A stretch of DNA of 64,000 bases from an uncultured Alistipes sp. (GCA_947591475.1 CANQDE010000001.1:124001-188000), one strand, 5' to 3'; numbered from the stretch's first letter, positions 54,353-63,203 are shown. The notes: a model not told the origin generated them from the letters alone. A program made the numbers and translations.

Positions 54353-54598
54353 ATGAAATCGACATTCGTCATGCAGGCCGTCCGGTTGATCGGCATGGTG
54401 TTGGCCATCGCCGGTATCATCTACGCGATCGAATACGTGCCGCGCGGCATCGCCGTGTGGTTCTGGGTCGTCTTGTTGGGTATCGGATTCGTCGGATTGC
54501 TCTATTCGTTCCGCGTCGTCCGGCAGCGCAATCGGGTGGCCGCTCGGGAACGCAAACGGGCCGCCGTTCGCAAATCGAAATCCAGAAAGCGCCGATAA
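54353..54598 (+). CDS. Small membrane protein with basic tail
   Basis: 81 residues. Two hydrophobic segments (AVRLIGMVLAIAGIIYAI and GIAVWFWVVLLGIGFVGLLY) joined by a short loop, then a strongly basic C-terminus (RQRNRVAARERKRAAVRKSK...). The tail suggests cytoplasmic contact with nucleic acid or phospholipid. It is 76 bases after recQ and may share its transcript. Family unknown; the reading frame fits local codon use. Confidence 0.7.
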   Translation: MKSTFVMQAVRLIGMVLAIAGIIYAIEYVPRGIAVWFWVVLLGIGFVGLLYSFRVVRQRNRVAARERKRAAVRKSKSRKRR

Positions 54599-54620
54599 GT
54601 CCGTTGCCGTTGCAACGTAA

Positions 54621-55895
54621 TCAATGGTCGTAGGCTCGTTCGTCGCCCGCAACGACCGTAATCAAATCTTCGCGGGCCAGATAGCAGCGGGCCAACCGTT
54701 GCACGTCGGCCGGCGTCGTCTCCCGAATGCGGCGGAGGTTGTCGCCGATGATGCGGTTGCCCGTGCCGCAAAGCAGATTTTCGATTGTAACGTCGGCGAT
54801 GCCGAACGGCCCGTCGAGGATGCGCATCATTTCGCCCGCCATCATGTTTTTCACCATTTCCAACTCCGTTTCGGGCATCGGTTCGTTGCGGAGTTTTTCG
54901 ATCTCGGCGTCGATTTCGTTTAGCGCCGCGCGGGTTACCTCCGTGCCGACCTGCACGGCGATAGCGAAATAGCCTGCCTGCTGGAAATTGACCATCGCCG
55001 CGACGGCTCCGTAGGTGTAGCCGTGTTCTTCGCGCAGGTTCTGCATCAGGCGGGCTCCGAAATAGCCGCCCAAGGCCGTCGCCACGACCTGCATGCCTAA
55101 GAAATCGGGATGGCGGCGCGGAAAGAGTAGCCGCCCGATCCGGATGGACGATTGTACGGCGCCCGGATGCGATACGAAGGTTTCGCGACGGGTCTCGGGT
55201 GCTGGAAATGCGGGTCGGAACGGGGCGTCGTGCGACGGCAGCCGTTCGGCAATCGCCGCAATCGCTGTCCGCTCCGCCTCGCCGATGCGTCCGCTGCATA
55301 CGACGAAACAGTTTTCGGCCGTATAGTGCCGTTCGTAGAAGGCGGCTAAATCATTGCGGGTCAGTCGGCCGTAATCCCGTTCGTCGGAGGAGATGCCGTA
55401 GGGGTGGTTAGGCCCGAAAAGGGCCTGGGCAAATGCTTCGCGGGCCTGTGTATCGACTTTGGTGCGTTCGATAGCGAGCTGTTGGCTGCGTTTGGCGCAG
55501 TAGGCGGCGACCTCCTCGTCGGGAAAGAGTGGATGCAGCAAAATCTGTTCGATCACGTCGCAGGTCGGGCCGAAGAACTTCGAGAGCATGCAGAAACTGA
55601 CGTAGACGACGTCGCGGTCGATGTTGATGTCGAAGTAGGAGCCGTAGTAGTCCAACCGTTCGGCGACCTCCTGCGCCGTGTAAGCCTGCGTCCCTTCGGA
55701 CAGCAGATTGGCGGTGGCCGATGCCGAAAAAGGCACGCGCTGCACCGATGATCCGGCTGCGAATACGAACGTTACGCGCAGGACGTCGAAATCGTCGGTG
55801 GCCAGCGTATAGAGTTTCACGCCGTTGCGGAGCGTCTGTACAGCGGGTTCGGCCAGTTCGATCGAGGCCGGCAGGGTGATAGGCGGTTGTTTCAT
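54621..55895 (-). CDS. M16-family peptidase, non-catalytic (R/Y) subunit
   Basis: 424 residues with the two-domain insulinase fold but no HxxEH zinc motif. At the corresponding place (about residues 50-60) the sequence reads VQRVPFSASATANLLSEG. The C-terminal half has the substrate-binding Arg/Tyr segment FGARLMQNLREEHGYTYGA. This is the pattern of the second subunit of heterodimeric M16B peptidases. The gene overlaps the catalytic subunit by 4 bases. No signal peptide is evident. Confidence 0.9.
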   Translation of the reverse strand: MKQPPITLPASIELAEPAVQTLRNGVKLYTLATDDFDVLRVTFVFAAGSSVQRVPFSASATANLLSEGTQAYTAQEVAERLDYYGSYFDINIDRDVVYVSFCMLSKFFGPTCDVIEQILLHPLFPDEEVAAYCAKRSQQLAIERTKVDTQAREAFAQALFGPNHPYGISSDERDYGRLTRNDLAAFYERHYTAENCFVVCSGRIGEAERTAIAAIAERLPSHDAPFRPAFPAPETRRETFVSHPGAVQSSIRIGRLLFPRRHPDFLGMQVVATALGGYFGARLMQNLREEHGYTYGAVAAMVNFQQAGYFAIAVQVGTEVTRAALNEIDAEIEKLRNEPMPETELEMVKNMMAGEMMRILDGPFGIADVTIENLLCGTGNRIIGDNLRRIRETTPADVQRLARCYLAREDLITVVAGDERAYDH

Positions 55896-57184
55896 GATTC
55901 GGTGGCTTTGTTCGGTTCGGAGGTTTGCTGGCTAACTTTGGACGTTCTGGCGGCCCGATAGACCAAAGTGGAACTGTTTTCCGGACGGAAGATGCGTTGG
56001 CAGCAGGTCCGGATGCGTTCCGCGTCGATAGCTCGGTAGAGCGATACCTCGCGATTGATCAGATCGAGGTCGCCCAGCATCTCGTAAAAACCCAGATTCA
56101 GGGCCTTGTTCATGACGTTCAGTTCGCCGAAAAGGGTGTTGGCTTCGAATTTGTTTTTCACCTTTTCCAACTCGCGGAGGGGTACTTCGGTGTTTTGCAG
56201 CGCGGCGATCTCCTCCATGAAGGCGGCTTCGGCCTCTTCGACCGTCGTCTCCGGAAGCAGCTGCCCCGTTAAAATGAAGAGCCCCGGGTCGATGTCGCCC
56301 GTGATGTAGGCATTGACCTGCGACAACAGGCGCCGTTCGCGCACCAACCGCCGATAGAGCCGCGACGAATCGCCGCCCGAAAGCAGGTCGGAGACCAGAT
56401 CGGCCGTGTAGAAGTCCGGCGACAGGCGGTCGTCCATGTGGTAGGCGATGGTGAGCATCGTCGCCGGTACGTCGCGTTCCACCTCCAATCGCCGCGGGGC
56501 CGTTTGTGCGGGTTCCTGCGGAATGGGAGCGGCGGCCGTCCCGCGGTCGGGGAGCGGGCTGAACCACTTTTCGGCCAGATCGAGCATCCGTTCTTCGTCG
56601 ATGTCGGCGGAGAGCGAGAGCACGGCGTTCGACGGATGGTAGTGGAGCCGGTAGAAGGTCTGTACGTCGTCGAGTGTAGCCGCCGCGATGTGGCCGGGCG
56701 TCAGTCCGATGGCCGACCACCGATAGGGATGCCTCTTGTAGGCCAAATCGCGCAAAAGCAACGTCCGGTCGCCGTAGGGCTGGTTCAGATAACGCTGGCG
56801 GAACTCCTCGATGACCACCTTCTGCTCGGTGGCGAGCTTCTCGGCGGTGATGTCGAGCCCTTCCATGCGATCGCTTTCGAGCCAGAGCGCCGTTTCGAGG
56901 TTCTCGTACGGCAGCGTGATGTAAAAATCGGTGTAATCGTTGTTCGTGAAGGCGTTGTTGTCGCCCGAAGCCATCTGCACCGGCAGGTCGAAGACGGGCA
57001 CTTCGCGCGTGCCGCGAAACATCAAGTGCTCGAAGAGGTGGGCGAAGCCGGTGCGGCTCGGCGATTCGTTGCGGGCCCCGACCTTGTAAAGGAGGTTCAC
57101 GGCGGCGAGTTTCGACGTGCGGTCGCGGTTGACGATGACCGACAATCCGTTTTTCAACGTGCGTTTCCTATATTTTATGGGCAT
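55892..57184 (-). CDS. M16-family zinc peptidase, catalytic subunit
   Basis: 430 residues. The inverted zinc motif HLFEH is in RTGFAHLFEHLMFRGT, and the third ligand, Glu, lies about 75 residues later in TEQKVVIEEFRQRY. The C-terminal half lacks the Arg/Tyr motif seen in its partner. The pair is therefore expected to build one active heterodimer that degrades peptides. Start ATG at 57184 gives MPIKYRKRTLKNGL. Upstream lie family A copy 7 and a possible minus-strand TAATTTTG box at 57469-57462. Confidence 0.92.
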   Translation of the reverse strand: MPIKYRKRTLKNGLSVIVNRDRTSKLAAVNLLYKVGARNESPSRTGFAHLFEHLMFRGTREVPVFDLPVQMASGDNNAFTNNDYTDFYITLPYENLETALWLESDRMEGLDITAEKLATEQKVVIEEFRQRYLNQPYGDRTLLLRDLAYKRHPYRWSAIGLTPGHIAAATLDDVQTFYRLHYHPSNAVLSLSADIDEERMLDLAEKWFSPLPDRGTAAAPIPQEPAQTAPRRLEVERDVPATMLTIAYHMDDRLSPDFYTADLVSDLLSGGDSSRLYRRLVRERRLLSQVNAYITGDIDPGLFILTGQLLPETTVEEAEAAFMEEIAALQNTEVPLRELEKVKNKFEANTLFGELNVMNKALNLGFYEMLGDLDLINREVSLYRAIDAERIRTCCQRIFRPENSSTLVYRAARTSKVSQQTSEPNKATES

Positions 57185-57229
57185 TTTTTATGGTAACAAT
57201 ATACGATTTTACACCGAATCAAGTTGGCG

Positions 57230-57375
57230 ACTGTATTTACATTGCCGACGGTCGTGCCGCTCGCGGCAAAGCCGCGTTTACAAGTTTGACCCACCCCCAA
57301 ACCCCCGCCTTGGCAGGAGCTTAGGTCGGAATGCCGGAACGAACCGAATTTCCGGGTTGTCGGCACACAATCTTT
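57230..57375 (-). repeat. Family A intergenic repeat, copy 7 (degenerate)
   Basis: On the minus strand: GGTTCGTTCCGGCATTCCGACC, then a decayed first hairpin (CTCCTGCC-AA-GGCGGGGG, about 57303-57320), linker TTTGGGGGTGGGTCAAACTT, a strong second stem CGCGGC-TTT-GCCGCG (57262-57276), then GAGCGG. The remaining 57376-57573 has a compact GC-rich patch (57390-57440) and AT-rich DNA with no recognised gene. Confidence 0.75.
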
Positions 57376-57573
57376 CTTTTGTAAGTCCTCTTGCCTCCCG
57401 AAGGACGGCCGGGCGCTTCGTTCGGCTCGGGATGCTTGTCTCACTTTTCGTTTGTCGGCGACAAAATTAAACAAATTTCGATACGTGCCGCCGAAAACGG
57501 AGGCAAAATAAAAAAGACGAAAAATTAGGGCTATTTATTCGAACCCGATATGCAATTTTTCCGCCGAATTTTC

Positions 57574-57581
57574 TATCTTTG
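57574..57581 (+). promoter_or_regulatory. nifJ promoter -7 box
   Basis: TATCTTTG at 57574-57581 in AT-rich DNA (TTTTTCC and ATTTTC just upstream), matching TAnnTTTG. The -33 position reads ATGC rather than TTTG. The predicted start near 57588 leaves a leader of about 87 bases before nifJ. Confidence 0.65.
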
Positions 57582-57674
57582 CATTACGGAATGCGGAATC
57601 CGTCGATTCTGCGACTATTTCGTACAATCCGGAGAAGAATCCGAACACATTAACTATCTTAACAATAAAACAAA

Positions 57675-60600
57675 ATGGCAGAAAAGAAATTCATTACCTG
57701 TGATGGTAATTACGCTGCGGCGCATGTGGCTTACATGTTCTCCGAAGTCGCAGCCATCTATCCCATCACGCCCTCTTCGACCATGGCCGAGCTCGTCGAC
57801 GAGTGGGCCGCTCAGGGTCGCAAGAACATCTTCGGCGAGACCGTCAAGGTGATCGAAATGCAGTCCGAGGCCGGTGCCGCCGGCGCCGTGCACGGCTCGT
57901 TGCAGAGCGGTGCGCTGACTTCGACGTTCACCGCTTCGCAGGGTCTGTTGCTAATGATCCCCAACATGTACAAAATCGCCGGCGAATTGCTCCCGGGCGT
58001 CTTCCACGTCTCGGCTCGTGCATTGGCTGCGCAGTCGTTGTCGATTTTCGGCGATCATCAGGACGTTATGGCGACCCGTCAGACCGGTTTCGCCATGTTG
58101 GTTTCGTCGTCGGTGCAGGAGGTCATGGATTTGGCCGGTATCGCACACATCGTTGCGCTGAAAGCCCGCGTACCGTTCGTGCACTTCTTCGACGGATTCC
58201 GCACCTCGCACGAGATTCAGAAAATCGAACTCATCGACGAGGCCGCGCTGACTTCGCTGCTCGACCGCGATGCGTTGAAAGCCTTCCGTGCACGCGCTTT
58301 GAACCCCGAGCACCCCGTAACGCGCGGTACGGCCCAGAACCCCGACATTTACTTCCAGACCCGCGAGGCATCCAACAAGTTCTACAACGCGGTGCCCGAC
58401 ATGGTTGCCGACACGATGAAGGAGATTTCGAAGATCACCGGTCGTGAATACAAGCCGTTCGTCTATTACGGTGCCAAGGATGCCGAAAACATCATCATCG
58501 CGATGGGTTCTGTTACGGAGACCATCAAGGAGACGGTCGATTACCTGATGGCTAAGGGCGAGAAGGTCGGCGTCGTTACGGTTCACCTCTATCGTCCGTT
58601 CTCGGCCAAGTATCTGGCCGCCGTCGTGCCCGACAGCGTGAAACGCATCTGCGTCCTCGACCGCACGAAGGAGCCCGGTGCTAACGGCGAGCCGCTCTAC
58701 CTCGACGTGGTGGAGGCTTTCGCAACGAGCATCGACAAGAAACCCCTTATCATCGGCGGCCGCTACGGCCTTTCGTCGAAAGATACCACGCCGGCGCAGA
58801 TGCTGGCCGTGTTCGAGAACCTGAAAGCCAACGAACCGAAAAATCAATTCACGGTGGGTATCGTCGACGACGTTACGTTCCGTTCGCTGCCCGTCGGCGA
58901 GGAGATTTCGCTCGCTAAACCGGGTACGTTCGAAGCCTTGTTCTTCGGTCTGGGTGCCGACGGTACGGTGGGTGCCAACAAGAACTCGATCAAGATCATC
59001 GGCGGTTCGACGAACAAGTATTGTCAGGCTTATTTCTCCTACGACTCGAAGAAGTCGGGCGGTTACACCTCGTCGCACCTGCGTTTCGGCGACCTGCCCA
59101 TCACTTCGCCCTATTTGGTTACGACGCCCGACTTCGTGGCTTGCCACGTTCCGTCGTATGTCGACAAATACGACGTGCTGAAAGGCCTCAAGAAGGGCGG
59201 TTCGTTCCTGTTGAACTCGGTGCACGATGCTGCGACGACCTGCGCGATGCTGCCCGACCACATGAAGGTCTATCTGGCCAAGAACAACATCAATTTCTAT
59301 ATCATCAACGCGACGAAGATCGCCGCCGAGCTGGGCTTGGGTTCGCGCACGAACACCATCATGCAGTCGGCATTCTTCAAGATTGCGAACGTCATTCCGT
59401 TCGAGAAGGCCGTCGAGGAGATGAAGCACGCCATTCTGAAGTCTTACGGCAAGAAAGGCGAGGACATCGTCAACATGAACTATGCGGCGGTCGATGCCGG
59501 TGGCAATGCGGTCGAGAAGATCGAGGTGCCTGCCGAATGGGCCCATATCGAGGTCAAGGCGGCTGCCGCTGCGGTGGATGCCGCCCGTCCGGAGTTCGTC
59601 CGCAGCATCGTCGATCCGATCAACGCCCTCAAAGGCGATCAGCTGCCCGTATCGGCATTCAACGGCCGTGAGGACGGTACGTGGGAGAACGGTACGGCCG
59701 CTTGGGAAAAACGCGGTATCGCCGTGAACGTGCCCGAGTGGAAGATCGAGAACTGTATCCAGTGCAACCAGTGCGCCTACGTCTGCCCGCATGCTGCCAT
59801 CCGTCCGTTCCTTGCGACCGAGGCGGAAGCCGCCGCTTCGGGTGCGGAATGGAAACAGGGTCTCGGCGAAACGAAGGAGTACAAGTTCCGTATTCAGGTG
59901 TCGCCGCTCGATTGTACGGGCTGCAACAACTGCGTCGATGTCTGCCCCGCCAAGGAGAAGGCGCTCGTCATGCGTCCGCTCGAGGAGCAGCAGAAACAGG
60001 CTGCCAATTGGGATTACATCACCAAGAACATCGGTTACAAGGAGGTGGTCGACAAGACCAAATCGGTCAAGAACCTGCAGTTCGCTCAGCCGTTGTTCGA
60101 GTTCTCGGGTGCCTGCGCCGGTTGCGGCGAAACTCCTTATATCAAGGCGATTTCGCAGCTCTTCGGCGACAAGATGATGGTGGCCAACGCTACGGGTTGT
60201 ACCTCGATCTACTCCGGTTCGGCTCCGTCGACCCCCTATTGCACCAACGCCAAGGGGCAGGGTCCGGCTTGGGCCAACTCGCTCTTCGAGGATAACGCCG
60301 AGTTCGGTCTCGGTATGCACATCGGTATCGAGAAGCTCCGCGACCGCATCCAGGCCACGATGGAGGCTGCCATCGCAAATTGCGAAAAGTGCTCCGACGA
60401 GTTGAAGGGCGTCATGAAGGAGTGGATCGCCAATCGCGGTTCGTCGGCTCGTTCGGCCGAGGTTACGGCCCGTCTCGTTCCGATGATGGAGGCTTGCGGT
60501 TGCGACTACTGCAAACAGATTCTGGAACACAAGGATTGGCTCGTCAAGAAATCGCAGTGGATCATCGGCGGCGACGGTTGGGGTTACGATATCGGTTACG

Positions 60601-61205
60601 GCGGCGTGGATCACGTCCTCGCATCGGGTGCCGACGTCAACATCCTCGTGGTCGATACCGAGGTTTACTCCAATACGGGCGGCCAGTCGTCGAAATCGAC
60701 GCCGGTAGGTGCTGTTGCCAAGTTCGCTTCGGGCGGCAAGCGCATCCGCAAGAAAGACCTCGGCGCGATGGCCATGACCTATGGTTATGTCTATGTCGCT
60801 CAGGTTTCGATCGGCGCTTCGCAGCAGCAGTTGTTCAACGTGCTGAAAGAGGCCGAGGCTTATCCGGGCCCGTCGTTGATTATCGCTTACGCTCCGTGTA
60901 TCAACCACGGTATCAAGGGCGGTATGACGCGCACGCAGACCGTCGGCAAAGAGGCCGTCGCTTGCGGTTACTGGCACCTGTGGCACTTCAACCCGCAGTT
61001 GGAGGCCGAGGGCAAGAACCCGTTCGTGCTCGACTCGAAAGAGCCCGATTGGTCGAAGTTCCAAGATTTCTTGAAGAAGGAGGTTCGTTACACTTCGCTC
61101 CAGAAGATGTTCCCGACCGAGGCCGAAGAACTCTTCCAGGCTGCCGAGAAGAACGCACAATGGCGGTACAACGGTTACCGTCGCCTCTCCGAGCTGAAAT
61201 ACTAA
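57675..61205 (+). CDS. nifJ: Pyruvate:ferredoxin (flavodoxin) oxidoreductase
   Basis: 1176-residue single-chain enzyme that oxidises pyruvate to acetyl-CoA with reduction of ferredoxin or flavodoxin, central in anaerobes. Domain order: N-terminal pyruvate-binding domain (YPITPSSTMAE), gamma domain, an inserted 2x[4Fe-4S] ferredoxin domain (Cys694, 697, 700, 704 and Cys747, 750, 753, 757), then the TPP domain. The TPP domain has the proximal-cluster Cys814 and Cys817 and GDGWGYDIGYGGVDH as the TPP/Mg site. All expected cysteines are present. Codons are strongly biased, as in highly expressed genes. Confidence 0.98.
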   Translation: MAEKKFITCDGNYAAAHVAYMFSEVAAIYPITPSSTMAELVDEWAAQGRKNIFGETVKVIEMQSEAGAAGAVHGSLQSGALTSTFTASQGLLLMIPNMYKIAGELLPGVFHVSARALAAQSLSIFGDHQDVMATRQTGFAMLVSSSVQEVMDLAGIAHIVALKARVPFVHFFDGFRTSHEIQKIELIDEAALTSLLDRDALKAFRARALNPEHPVTRGTAQNPDIYFQTREASNKFYNAVPDMVADTMKEISKITGREYKPFVYYGAKDAENIIIAMGSVTETIKETVDYLMAKGEKVGVVTVHLYRPFSAKYLAAVVPDSVKRICVLDRTKEPGANGEPLYLDVVEAFATSIDKKPLIIGGRYGLSSKDTTPAQMLAVFENLKANEPKNQFTVGIVDDVTFRSLPVGEEISLAKPGTFEALFFGLGADGTVGANKNSIKIIGGSTNKYCQAYFSYDSKKSGGYTSSHLRFGDLPITSPYLVTTPDFVACHVPSYVDKYDVLKGLKKGGSFLLNSVHDAATTCAMLPDHMKVYLAKNNINFYIINATKIAAELGLGSRTNTIMQSAFFKIANVIPFEKAVEEMKHAILKSYGKKGEDIVNMNYAAVDAGGNAVEKIEVPAEWAHIEVKAAAAAVDAARPEFVRSIVDPINALKGDQLPVSAFNGREDGTWENGTAAWEKRGIAVNVPEWKIENCIQCNQCAYVCPHAAIRPFLATEAEAAASGAEWKQGLGETKEYKFRIQVSPLDCTGCNNCVDVCPAKEKALVMRPLEEQQKQAANWDYITKNIGYKEVVDKTKSVKNLQFAQPLFEFSGACAGCGETPYIKAISQLFGDKMMVANATGCTSIYSGSAPSTPYCTNAKGQGPAWANSLFEDNAEFGLGMHIGIEKLRDRIQATMEAAIANCEKCSDELKGVMKEWIANRGSSARSAEVTARLVPMMEACGCDYCKQILEHKDWLVKKSQWIIGGDGWGYDIGYGGVDHVLASGADVNILVVDTEVYSNTGGQSSKSTPVGAVAKFASGGKRIRKKDLGAMAMTYGYVYVAQVSIGASQQQLFNVLKEAEAYPGPSLIIAYAPCINHGIKGGMTRTQTVGKEAVACGYWHLWHFNPQLEAEGKNPFVLDSKEPDWSKFQDFLKKEVRYTSLQKMFPTEAEELFQAAEKNAQWRYNGYRRLSELKY

Positions 61206-61227
61206 TTCGGTTCGATAGGTTTTGTTA

Positions 61228-61266
61228 GCGGGCCCCGCGACGTATGCGTCGCGGAGCTCGCTTTTT
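61228..61266 (+). terminator. nifJ terminator
   Basis: Stem with outer GCGGGC/GCTCGC and inner CCGCGACG/CGTCGCGG around the loop TATG, followed by CTTTTTG. It lies 22 bases after the nifJ stop. Confidence 0.85.
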
Positions 61267-61311
61267 GTTTCGTAGCCGATAGCGGTCTTTCGGCTTTGCG
61301 GACGAAAAAAT

Positions 61312-61342
61312 TTTGATTTTTGGGCGGATTGCACTATCTTCG
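61312..61342 (+). promoter_or_regulatory. Promoter for the 6S-like RNA
   Basis: TTTG at 61312-61315, a 19-base spacer, and TATCTTCG at 61335-61342 (one mismatch to TAnnTTTG). Predicted start near 61349, just upstream of the structured RNA region. Confidence 0.55.
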
Positions 61343-61348
61343 TAAAAA

Positions 61349-61576
61349 TTTCTTACGTTTTTTGCCTATGAAACAGTAACATCGCAAGGACATATAAATG
61401 AAAGGCGTTAGCTTGTATTTCGGGATTCTGAAACTTCCACTTATCATGAATGTCCCCGAAGGAATAAAGTTTGACGCCCATGCTGTTTACCCAGCGTGGG
61501 CTTTATTCCGTTGTTCGGGGACAAGGTTGTGGAAGACCGCAGAATCCGGCATCTTGCGAAGAAGTCCGCGCTTTTT
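61349..61576 (+). ncRNA. ssrS: 6S-like RNA (long interrupted hairpin)
   Basis: No ORF here is convincing, but the region folds into one long rod with internal loops. Pairs are TCGCAAG (61382-61388) with CTTGCGA (61553-61559); GGATTCTG (61423-61430) with CAGAATCC (61540-61547); CTTCCAC (61434-61440) with GTGGAAG (61529-61535); TGTCCCCGAA (61451-61460) with TTCGGGGACA (61514-61523); GGAATAAAG (61461-61469) with CTTTATTCC (61501-61509); and a terminal stem near CCCATGCT/AGCGTGGG. An asymmetric bubble (61441-61450 opposite 61524-61528) sits where 6S RNA has its promoter-mimicking bubble. A U-rich end follows at 61572-61576. The call is by shape; ends are approximate. Confidence 0.7.
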
Positions 61577-61641
61577 GTTTGTCCGTATTTTCCGAACCGA
61601 GGGCTTCGAACGATTTATTAACGAACAAACAAACTCAAAAA

Positions 61642-62181
61642 ATGAAAAAACTTTTTGTGCTGCTTGCCTGCGCTTTCGGATTCGCTTCGTGCGGCGTGCA
61701 GCTTATCCCCGAATCGGTCAATACGATCAATCGGGCGTCGTTGGCCGATCTGAATCTCGACCGCGAGGATTACGAGGTGTTGAACACCCTCACAGCCGAG
61801 GCTACGGTAGTCAACCGTGACATCAGCAAGAAAAAACGGGAAATTTCCGATATCAACGGCGAATTTTCCGTGAAATGGAAGAAGATGATGAAAGGTCCGT
61901 TTTCCCGCAAGGCTCCTATCTGGATTTGCAAGGATTTTCAGGGCGTTTTGCGAACCGGTGCGTTGTTCGATCTGCCGTATGAAACGGCCGATCACGCCAA
62001 CGCCTATGATATGGCGCGTCGGTTGGCTTTGTATCGGTTAATCAATCAAGCCCAGCAGGAGGGTGCCGATGCGATCGTCGAACCGGCCTATACCATTGGC
62101 GTCGAGCAAACCGGCCGTCGTCAGATCGTCTACAAGGCGACCGTAACGGCTAAAATCATTAAACTGAAAACTGACAGATAG
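61642..62181 (+). CDS. Predicted lipoprotein, unknown function
   Basis: 179 residues from MKKLFVLLACAFGFASCGVQ with a FASC lipobox. The mature part begins VQLIPESVNTINRASLADLNL, then a charged helix (NRDISKKKREISDING) and a compact domain containing DMARRLALYRLINQAQQEGADAIVEP. That ending resembles the YdgH/heavy-metal-binding style of small alpha-beta domains in Bacteroidales lipoproteins, but no family is assigned. It is followed 4 bases later by a second lipoprotein and probably shares its transcript. Confidence 0.8.
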   Translation: MKKLFVLLACAFGFASCGVQLIPESVNTINRASLADLNLDREDYEVLNTLTAEATVVNRDISKKKREISDINGEFSVKWKKMMKGPFSRKAPIWICKDFQGVLRTGALFDLPYETADHANAYDMARRLALYRLINQAQQEGADAIVEPAYTIGVEQTGRRQIVYKATVTAKIIKLKTDR

Positions 62182-62185
62182 GATT

Positions 62186-63142
62186 ATGAAAAAATTATTT
62201 TGGATTTTGGGCGCCGCCCTGCTTTTGAGCATGGTTTCGTGCGCATCGATGAAAAAACCGTTCGCTCCGCAGCCCCGGGTTTTGAATCTGGCTTTGACCG
62301 ACGAGGCTTATGCCAATCGTTATGTGGATTTGGATTACGGCATCCGGTTGAACGTGCGGGATGCGCGCGCCAACAGCCGCATATTGCAGAAGTACGACGC
62401 CAGCGCGACGACGCTTCCGCAGGTGAGCGTCAACCCCGAAGTGCTTCCGTTCGTCTCCGAGAGCACGCGCCGTTACATGCGGACGATGGGCTTCAACCTC
62501 GACGCCGACGTCTCGACCGACTATATGATGAACCTTTCGATTCGGGAGTTCAACCTCAGTTACTTGTCGGGTCTCGGTTGGTCGGGCACCGTTCAGCTCA
62601 ATGTCGAGGTGTATGACCAGAACCGCAAGTTGGTCTATCCCAGCGTCGTGGCGGCCGGCCGCATCAGCAAGGGCGGCAGCGCCAACGATTTCTTGACGGG
62701 TGCGCAGGCTTTGAACGAAGCCTATGCCAATGCGTTGAAAGATATCGATTGGGATCGCATCGCGTTCTTCCTCAAACGGGCCTCGTCGCCGAGCCTCGAA
62801 AAGAACAAGCAGGTAACCGGCGAAGGCAATACGGCACTCGAAGCTACGGTGATTCGCTGGTATATTGATTCGGCGCCCAAGGGGGCCGATGTCTCGACGC
62901 GCGTGGTGTCGTCCACCTCGGAGGTGAAGAGCACGAACCAGAATTTCGTGGGTTCGACGCCTTATGAAACGACCGAGACGTTCGATATCAAGGGGCTGAC
63001 GTTCAACAATTCGGGGAATGTCCAGATCGAAGTAACCTGCGAAAAGGCCGGTTACGTTACCCAGCGGCGGCGTTTCAATTTGCGGCAGGCCATCGAACAG
63101 AAGGAGATTTCGACCAAGTTCAACCTCGTGAAAGAGGAGTAA
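62186..63142 (+). CDS. Predicted lipoprotein with C-terminal PEGA-like domain
   Basis: 318 residues from MKKLFWILGAALLLSMVSCASMKK with an MVSC lipobox. The middle region (about 30-190) resembles periplasmic YajG/LPS-assembly-like folds (GWSGTVQLNVEVYDQNRKLVY). The C-terminal roughly 100 residues fit a PEGA-type surface domain: IDSAPKGADVSTRV, NFVGSTPYETTETF and a final CEKAGYVTQRRRF. It pairs with the lipoprotein gene 4 bases upstream. The actual role is unknown. Confidence 0.8.
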   Translation: MKKLFWILGAALLLSMVSCASMKKPFAPQPRVLNLALTDEAYANRYVDLDYGIRLNVRDARANSRILQKYDASATTLPQVSVNPEVLPFVSESTRRYMRTMGFNLDADVSTDYMMNLSIREFNLSYLSGLGWSGTVQLNVEVYDQNRKLVYPSVVAAGRISKGGSANDFLTGAQALNEAYANALKDIDWDRIAFFLKRASSPSLEKNKQVTGEGNTALEATVIRWYIDSAPKGADVSTRVVSSTSEVKSTNQNFVGSTPYETTETFDIKGLTFNNSGNVQIEVTCEKAGYVTQRRRFNLRQAIEQKEISTKFNLVKEE

Positions 63143-63174
63143 TCGACTTCGCGATTCGTTGATTTACAACGAAC

Positions 63175-63203
63175 GGGCCGTGGATTTCTGAAATCCACGG
63201 CCC
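63175..63203. terminator. Terminator between the lipoprotein and DUF5606 genes
   Basis: A perfect 13-bp stem: GGGCCGTGGATTT, loop CTG, AAATCCACGGCCC, followed by GCTTTATTG. It lies between convergent genes ending at 63142 and 63282. The T tract is short, so efficiency is uncertain. Confidence 0.75.

Noticed and set aside
4078..57375. Family A repeats as a riboswitch controlling pyr and pur genes
   Set aside because: Four copies lie upstream of or within nucleotide genes, but others sit between convergent genes or before unrelated genes on the other strand. The variable stem also argues against a ligand pocket.
57376..57480. Small protein gene on the minus strand between the M16 genes and nifJ
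   Set aside because: The frame crosses family A copy 7 and a GC-rich patch and has no recognisable domain. It is more likely a non-coding leader or repeat DNA.
57951..61334. A 1127-codon open frame antisense to nifJ
   Set aside because: It mirrors the codon pattern of nifJ, which has full conserved motifs, and its own translation shows no recognisable domain. Long antisense frames are expected in GC-rich coding DNA.
61398..61820. Coding frames beginning at 61398 and 61471
   Set aside because: They run through the 6S-like RNA. The real lipoprotein start is the ATG at 61642, which begins a clear lipoprotein signal.
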